Translations under genes and position numbers: made by a program | Assembly: GCA_002361355.1 (NCBI GenBank) | Contig: DESQ01000029.1 | Location: 1-64,000 of the forward strand | Source of the DNA: Lachnospiraceae bacterium UBA3310 | Lineage (GTDB): Bacteria > Bacillota > Clostridia > Lachnospirales > Lachnospiraceae | DNA: 64,000 nucleotides | Direction: 5' to 3' | Notes under the pieces: generated by a model | The model's input: only the letters and a program-made list of their open reading frames with translations | Database searches by the model: none | What the model was told of the DNA's origin: nothing | Part shown: positions 59,372 through 64,000 of the stretch, one piece after another | Layout: every line of letters starts with the position of its first letter | Position numbering within the stretch: the stretch's first letter is position 1

Positions 59372-60088
59372 ATGGGATATTATGGTTATGGATTCGGATA
59401 TTATTTTGACCCGACCTATTTTCTGGTGCTGATCGGGGCGGTTTTGTGTATTTGGGCGCAGGCGAGGGTCACCTCTACCTACAGCAAGTATTCCAGAGTA
59501 CTTAGCAGAACAGGCATGACAGGCGCGCAGGCGGCGCAGCGGATTTTGCAGTTGTCGGGCATCTATGACGTGCGCATCGAGCATGTGGCAGGCAACCTGA
59601 CAGATCACTATGATCCTGCGAACAAGGTGCTGCGTCTCTCCGATTCGGTGTACGGCTCTCCGTCCGTGGCGGCCATCGGCGTGGCGGCGCATGAGTGCGG
59701 CCATGCGGTACAGCACGACAAGGGCTATGCCCCTTTAAAGTTTCGTTCCGCGCTGGTGCCGGTGGCAAATATCGGCTCCAAGGCGGGTATTCCGCTGATT
59801 ATTCTGGGCGCCATTCTGGGGATGAACCAGACGCTGATCCATATCGGCATCTGGGTGTTCGCCCTTGCAGTGCTGTTTCAGGTGGTGACGCTTCCGGTGG
59901 AATTTAACGCTTCCGGCAGGGCTCTTGCCATGTTGGGGGATTACGGCATGCTTGACAGGGAGGAGACGAACGGCTGCAGGAAAGTGCTGCGGGCAGCGGC
60001 GCTGACCTATGTAGCGGCGGCAGCGTCAGCGATTTTGCAGCTTCTTCGACTGGTGCTTTTGTTCGGAAACGACCGGAGACGCGATTGA
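59372..60088 (+). CDS. YugP-like membrane zinc metallopeptidase
   Basis: A 238-aa membrane protein of the DUF232/YugP family. A hydrophobic helix lies at 12-30 (YFLVLIGAVLCIWAQ), the zinc site is AAHECGHAVQHDKGY (HExxH) near residue 105, and further helices follow (GIPLIILGAILGM; WVFALAVLFQVVTLPVEF; LQLLRLVLL). The ATG at 59372 is preferred, 6 nt after GGAGGG; the ATG at 59366 directly abuts it. The gene is a standard member of the def-fmt-rsmB block in Clostridia. Substrate unknown. Confidence 0.92.
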   Translation: MGYYGYGFGYYFDPTYFLVLIGAVLCIWAQARVTSTYSKYSRVLSRTGMTGAQAAQRILQLSGIYDVRIEHVAGNLTDHYDPANKVLRLSDSVYGSPSVAAIGVAAHECGHAVQHDKGYAPLKFRSALVPVANIGSKAGIPLIILGAILGMNQTLIHIGIWVFALAVLFQVVTLPVEFNASGRALAMLGDYGMLDREETNGCRKVLRAAALTYVAAAASAILQLLRLVLLFGNDRRRD

Positions 60089-60119
60089 GGTTACAATCAT
60101 AAGACGGGAGAACGGGAAC

Positions 60120-61484
60120 GTGGCGGAGATAAATGTGCGGGAAGTGGTTCTGGATATACTGGTGGAACTGTCAAAGGGAGAGGAATACAGCAATGTCCTG
60201 ATTGCGGCGGCACTTGACAAATATGATTATCTGGACGGTAAGGAGAAGGCTTTTATCAAGCGGGTCTGTGAGGGGACGATTGAGCGAAGGATACAGATCG
60301 ACTACGTGTTGGATCAATATTCTAAAACGCCTGTTATTAAAATGAAGCCCCTGATTCGGGAGCTCCTTCGCATGAGCGTTTATCAGCTTTTGTTTATGGC
60401 GCATATCCCCGCTTCGGCGGTCTGCAACGAGGCGGTGAAACTGGCCAAAAAGCGGCGGTTTCAGCAGTTGCAGGGATATGTGAACGGGGTGCTTCGAAAC
60501 ATCGCCAGAGGGAAGGAAGCGATTGCTTACCCTGACAGGGAGAAGGAACTGCCGGCATGGCTTTCCGTGCGCTACTCCATGCCGCTCTGGCTTGTTTCGC
60601 ATTTTTCCGGCGCTTACGGGCAGGAGACCTGCGAGAAGATTCTGGACGCTTTTCTGGAGAGAGAGGCGGTCTGCGTCCGCCTGGATCAAAGGCTTACGGA
60701 AAAGGAGCGGGAGGCGCTTGTGGAGGCCTGGAGAGCGGACGGCGTGGAGGTGGAGGCACATCCTTATCTATCCTATGCCGTCAGGCTGCAGAAGGCGGCG
60801 GGCGTGCACCGCCTCGCCGGGTATGCAGAGGGACGGTTTGCGGTGCAGGACGTAAGTTCCATGTTGGTGGTGGAAGCGGCTGGCATCTGTGCCGGCAATA
60901 CGGTGATCGATGTCTGTGCGGCGCCCGGCGGGAAGGCTCTCCACGCGGCGGAAAAGCTGCAGGGTACAGGGCGGGTCATCGCCTGCGATGTGAGTCAGTA
61001 TAAAACCGAAAAGATCGAGGAAAACCGCGCCCGCCTCGGGCTTGAAAATGTGACTGTCAGGGTGCAGGACGCGAGAGTGCGGGAGGCTTCCCTTGTGGGA
61101 CAGGCGGATATCCTTCTGGCGGATGTGCCCTGCTCCGGACTTGGCGTGATCGGCCATAAGCAGGATATCAAATACCGGGTGACGGCGGAATCCCTCAGGG
61201 AGATCACACGCTTACAGAGAGAAATAATAACTAATGTTATTGATTATATCAAACCGGGCGGTATTCTGATGTACAGTACCTGTACCATGAATCCCGGCGA
61301 GAATGAAGAAATGGTGGGCTGGATCTGTGAAACCTTCGGGTTTGGGCTGGTGAGTATGGCGGCGGATCTGCCGGAGCCGCTTAAGGAGGAGGCAGAGCAG
61401 GGAATGGTGCAGCTTCTGCCCGGCGTTCATGAGACGGACGGTTTCTTTTTTGCGAAGCTTAGGAAAAAGGAAGCTTCCGTATAG
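60120..61484 (+). CDS. rsmB: 16S rRNA m5C967 methyltransferase
   Basis: 454-aa SAM-dependent rRNA methyltransferase. An N-terminal NusB-like RNA-binding domain (1-135) precedes the Rossmann domain with SAM motif VIDVCAAPGGKALHAAE, motif IV ADVPCSGLGVIG and the catalytic-Cys motif VI MYSTCTMNPGEN. The GTG start at 60120 follows GGGAGAACGGGAAC. It is followed after 22 bp by rlmN, so two RNA-modification genes are adjacent. Confidence 0.95.
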   Translation: MAEINVREVVLDILVELSKGEEYSNVLIAAALDKYDYLDGKEKAFIKRVCEGTIERRIQIDYVLDQYSKTPVIKMKPLIRELLRMSVYQLLFMAHIPASAVCNEAVKLAKKRRFQQLQGYVNGVLRNIARGKEAIAYPDREKELPAWLSVRYSMPLWLVSHFSGAYGQETCEKILDAFLEREAVCVRLDQRLTEKEREALVEAWRADGVEVEAHPYLSYAVRLQKAAGVHRLAGYAEGRFAVQDVSSMLVVEAAGICAGNTVIDVCAAPGGKALHAAEKLQGTGRVIACDVSQYKTEKIEENRARLGLENVTVRVQDARVREASLVGQADILLADVPCSGLGVIGHKQDIKYRVTAESLREITRLQREIITNVIDYIKPGGILMYSTCTMNPGENEEMVGWICETFGFGLVSMAADLPEPLKEEAEQGMVQLLPGVHETDGFFFAKLRKKEASV

Positions 61485-61506
61485 ACTGCGGAGAGAAGGG
61501 TTTTTT

Positions 61507-62553
61507 ATGGAGAAAAAAGAGATAAAGTCCCTCACGCTCCCGGAGCTACAGGAAGAAATGGCACAGCTTGGGGAGAAGTCTTTCCGCGCGTCACAGATGT
61601 ATGAGTGGATGCACAGGAAACTGGCGCGGGACTATGAGGAAATGAGTAATATTCCTGCGGCTATGAAAGCGAAATGTGGGGAAAGATATAGGTATACGGC
61701 ACTGAAAATCGCAGCGGTGCAGGAGTCGGCGGTTGACGGCACAAAAAAGTTTCTGTTTGCCCTTTCTGACGGCAATGTGGTGGAGAGTGTGTGGATGCGT
61801 TATAAGCATGGCAATTCGGTCTGCATCTCCTCCCAGGTGGGATGCCGGATGGGATGCCGTTTCTGCGCTTCCACGCTGGACGGTCTGGTGCGGAATCTGA
61901 CGCCGGCGGAGATGCTCGACCAGATTTATGCGATCACGTTGGAGACAAAAGAGCGGGTGTCAAATGTGGTAGTGATGGGAAGCGGGGAGCCTCTGGACAA
62001 CTATGACAATCTTCTGCGCTTCATCACGCTGCTTTCGGATGAAAACGGCCTTCATATCAGCCAGAGAAACATAACGGTGTCCACCTGCGGCATCGTGCCG
62101 ATGATGAGACGGCTTGCAGATGAGAAACTACAGATCACGCTGGCGCTCTCCCTTCATGCAGCGACGGATGAAAAACGGCGGGAACTTATGCCGATCGCCA
62201 ATCAGTACACCCTTGCGGAACTGATGGCGTGCTGTGCCTATTATTTTGAGCAGACCGGGAGACGGATTACCTTTGAGTACAGTCTGGTGCGGCATGTGAA
62301 TGACTCCGGGAAGGATGCGCAGATGCTTGCCAGCCTGATCAGGGGATTAAACTGTCATGTGAATCTGATACCGGTGAATCCTGTCAAGGAGAGAAATTAT
62401 GTACAGTCTGAGCGTCATTCGGTGGAGGCATTTGCGGCGCTTTTACAGAAAAAAGGGATAAACGTGACGGTTCGCCGGGAGATGGGCAGGGATATCGACG
62501 GGGCCTGCGGACAGCTCAGACGGCGGTTTTTAGCGGAAATGAAAGAGGGCTGA
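61507..62553 (+). CDS. rlmN: Dual-specificity 23S rRNA/tRNA m2A methyltransferase
   Basis: Radical SAM enzyme that methylates A2503 of 23S rRNA and A37 of some tRNAs. 348 aa: an N-terminal accessory domain, radical SAM motif GCRMGCRFCAST (C-x3-C-x2-C), VVMGSGEPLDNYDN, ISTCGIVP-like VSTCGIVPMMRR, and the C-terminal catalytic Cys in DIDGACGQLR. The ATG at 61507 follows GGAGAGAAGGG; the longer frame would start inside rsmB. Standard length. Confidence 0.97.
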   Translation: MEKKEIKSLTLPELQEEMAQLGEKSFRASQMYEWMHRKLARDYEEMSNIPAAMKAKCGERYRYTALKIAAVQESAVDGTKKFLFALSDGNVVESVWMRYKHGNSVCISSQVGCRMGCRFCASTLDGLVRNLTPAEMLDQIYAITLETKERVSNVVVMGSGEPLDNYDNLLRFITLLSDENGLHISQRNITVSTCGIVPMMRRLADEKLQITLALSLHAATDEKRRELMPIANQYTLAELMACCAYYFEQTGRRITFEYSLVRHVNDSGKDAQMLASLIRGLNCHVNLIPVNPVKERNYVQSERHSVEAFAALLQKKGINVTVRREMGRDIDGACGQLRRRFLAEMKEG

Positions 62554-62632
62554 ATATTTAATTTGCTTGCTCTTTTAAGGGTAATATGCTAACATGGGTA
62601 ATTGGTAAAATATGCAAAACGGAGGAATGGAC

Positions 62633-63379
62633 GTGCTCAGGTCTTATGCGCTGACAGATATCGGGCGAAGAAGACAACTGAATCAGGATTATATTTACGT
62701 CACTGAAAATTCCATTGGAAATCTGCCCAATCTCTTTATTGTGGCGGATGGTATGGGCGGCCACAAGGCGGGAGACTATGCTTCCGACCTGGCAGTGGAG
62801 ACGGTGACGAAGGAGGTGGAGGCTTCCCTGGAGGTGAGTCCCGTGAAGATACTGAATCACGCGATTTCCAGAGCGAATACGGTTCTGCGGGAGCGGGCAA
62901 GGGAAGATTTCGCCCTAAACGGTATGGGCACGACGCTTGTTGCTGCCACCTGTATCGGTCGGTTTTTGGAAGTGGCCAATGTGGGAGACAGCAGGCTTTA
63001 TGTGATAGGAGACGAAATTACGCAGATAACGGAAGATCATTCCCTGGTGGAGGAGATGGTCAAAATGGGCGGGATCGGCAGGGAAGAGGCCAGAAACCAC
63101 CCGGATAAAAATATCATCACGCGGGCGGTAGGCGCAAGGGATGATGTGGAAGTGGATTTCTTTCATGTAGAGTTACAGACAGGGGATATGGTTTTACTTT
63201 GTTCGGATGGTTTGACTAACATGGTGGATGACGAGACGATATGCCAAATCTTGAAAAACGGCAACAGCCTCAGGGACAGGGTAGAAGAACTGGTACAGAC
63301 AGCCAATAGTAACGGCGGCAGAGACAATATATCGGCGATTGTTATCGAACCGTTAGCAGACGAGGTAGAACATGATTAA
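62633..63379 (+). CDS. prpC: PP2C-type Ser/Thr protein phosphatase
   Basis: 248-aa PPM phosphatase that reverses the adjacent kinase. Metal-binding motifs are GRRRQLNQDYIYV, VADGMGGHKAGD, GDSRLYVIG, CSDGLTNMV and GGRDNISAIV. The GTG at 62633 (MLRSYALTDIG) is chosen because GGAGG lies 7 nt upstream; the ATG at 62627 is too close to that site. It overlaps the kinase gene by 8 bp, the classical prpC-prkC pair. Confidence 0.95.
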   Translation: MLRSYALTDIGRRRQLNQDYIYVTENSIGNLPNLFIVADGMGGHKAGDYASDLAVETVTKEVEASLEVSPVKILNHAISRANTVLRERAREDFALNGMGTTLVAATCIGRFLEVANVGDSRLYVIGDEITQITEDHSLVEEMVKMGGIGREEARNHPDKNIITRAVGARDDVEVDFFHVELQTGDMVLLCSDGLTNMVDDETICQILKNGNSLRDRVEELVQTANSNGGRDNISAIVIEPLADEVEHD

Positions 63380-64000
63380 GATTGGAATGATGATAGCTGA
63401 TCGGTATGAGATCCTGGAAAAGATCGGTACCGGCGGCATGTCAGATGTATATAAAGCAAAAGATCATAAGTTGAACCGCTTTGTGGCGGTGAAGGTTTTA
63501 AAGCAGGAATTTAGTGAGAACGCCAATTTTGTCTCCAAGTTCCGGATCGAGGCGCAGGCGGCGGCGGGGCTTATGCACCCCAATATCGTCAATGTCTATG
63601 ATGTGGGTGAGGAAGGCGAGAACCATTACATTGTCATGGAGCTTGTGGAGGGAATCACCCTCAAAAAGTATATCGAGAAGAAGGCGAGGCTTTCCGTTAA
63701 GGAGGCCGTGAGCATCGCCATTCAGGTTTCCATGGGCATAGAGGCGGCTCACAACAATCACATCATTCACAGGGATATCAAACCGCAGAACATTATCATT
63801 TCCAAGGAAGGCAAGGTGAAAGTGACGGACTTTGGCATTGCCAAAGCAGCCACTAGCAATACCATCACCTCCAACGTCATGGGGAGCGTGCACTATACTT
63901 CCCCGGAACAGGCAAGAGGCGGCTACAGCGACGAGAAGAGCGATATCTATTCCCTCGGTGTGACTATGTTTGAGATGCTGACAGGCAGAGTGCCCTTTAA
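63372..64000 (+). CDS. prkC: PrkC-type Ser/Thr protein kinase, truncated by window end
   Basis: About 209 codons of the N-terminal kinase domain are present, without a stop. Visible motifs are the glycine loop IGTGGMSDVYKA, the ATP-binding Lys in VAVKVLK, HRDIKPQNIII, DFGIAKA and the activation segment GSVHYTSPEQARGG. In the family a transmembrane helix and extracellular PASTA repeats that sense muropeptides follow, but they lie beyond 64000. The ATG at 63372 overlaps the prpC end; an ATG at 63387 is an alternative. The pair regulates envelope growth and dormancy in relatives. Confidence 0.95.
   Translation, partial: MIKIGMMIADRYEILEKIGTGGMSDVYKAKDHKLNRFVAVKVLKQEFSENANFVSKFRIEAQAAAGLMHPNIVNVYDVGEEGENHYIVMELVEGITLKKYIEKKARLSVKEAVSIAIQVSMGIEAAHNNHIIHRDIKPQNIIISKEGKVKVTDFGIAKAATSNTITSNVMGSVHYTSPEQARGGYSDEKSDIYSLGVTMFEMLTGRVPF

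Overview
The window reads as chromosomal DNA of a gut-type Clostridia bacterium, most likely a member of the Lachnospiraceae. The reasons are a SCIFF ranthipeptide with its radical SAM maturase beside a fused secDF, a murE of the meso-diaminopimelate type, the Firmicutes block priA-def-fmt-rsmB-rlmN-prpC-prkC, BlaI/M56 and YtrA/ABC pairs, strong AGGAGG ribosome sites with frequent GTG and TTG starts, and a lacto-N-biose/galacto-N-biose phosphorylase. Genus is not assignable from sequence reading alone. No rRNA, tRNA, CRISPR array, prophage or complete insertion sequence was seen.

Region by region: 1-3.5 kb holds purF, a secreted protein of unknown function bracketed by 25-bp near-perfect inverted repeats, and a PAS-GAF-GGDEF protein. 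3.6-5.7 kb is an AgrC-like kinase and LytTR regulator with no visible signal-peptide gene. 5.65-9.57 kb, on the minus strand, is tetR-lnpA-nahK for mucin or milk disaccharide phosphorolysis. Divergent from it, 9.8-14.4 kb is a five-gene operon (SCP2-like protein, alpha/beta hydrolase, stand-alone condensation-fold acyltransferase, acyl carrier protein, AMP ligase) that looks like a small dlt-like acyl-activation and transfer system. Its promoter carries two TetR operators.

14.4-24.9 kb is mixed: a DUF6033-like protein, a CmpB-like membrane protein, an Rrf2 regulator, a BlaI/M56 pair, mecA adaptor, a DEAD-box helicase, a YgjP-like peptidase and gpmI. 25-33.3 kb is transporters: a GntR/YtrA-regulated ABC system with a large permease, then a MacB-like ATPase and permease with a membrane-anchored CARDB-like protein and a lipoprotein. 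33.4-41 kb holds eno (with an unusual Cys-bearing insertion), a phosphodiesterase, hemZ, an Rpn-type nuclease, an AIM24 protein and a TetR/MFS pair with a 31-bp operator palindrome.

41.4-64 kb is mainly housekeeping: hisS-aspS-sseB-like-gph, a CNNM/CBS protein, a TIGR04086-like membrane protein, scfA-scfB-secDF, recJ, then murE-priA-def-fmt-yugP-like-rsmB-rlmN-prpC-prkC. The last gene is cut by the window end. Genes in this last run overlap or nearly touch, so they are probably co-transcribed and couple cell-wall synthesis, replication restart, protein maturation, RNA methylation and Ser/Thr signalling.

The most novel-looking items are the SCP2/condensation/ACP/ligase operon with its twin operators, the inverted-repeat-bracketed secreted gene, the enolase insertion, and the CARDB transporter protein with a Met/Asp repeat.
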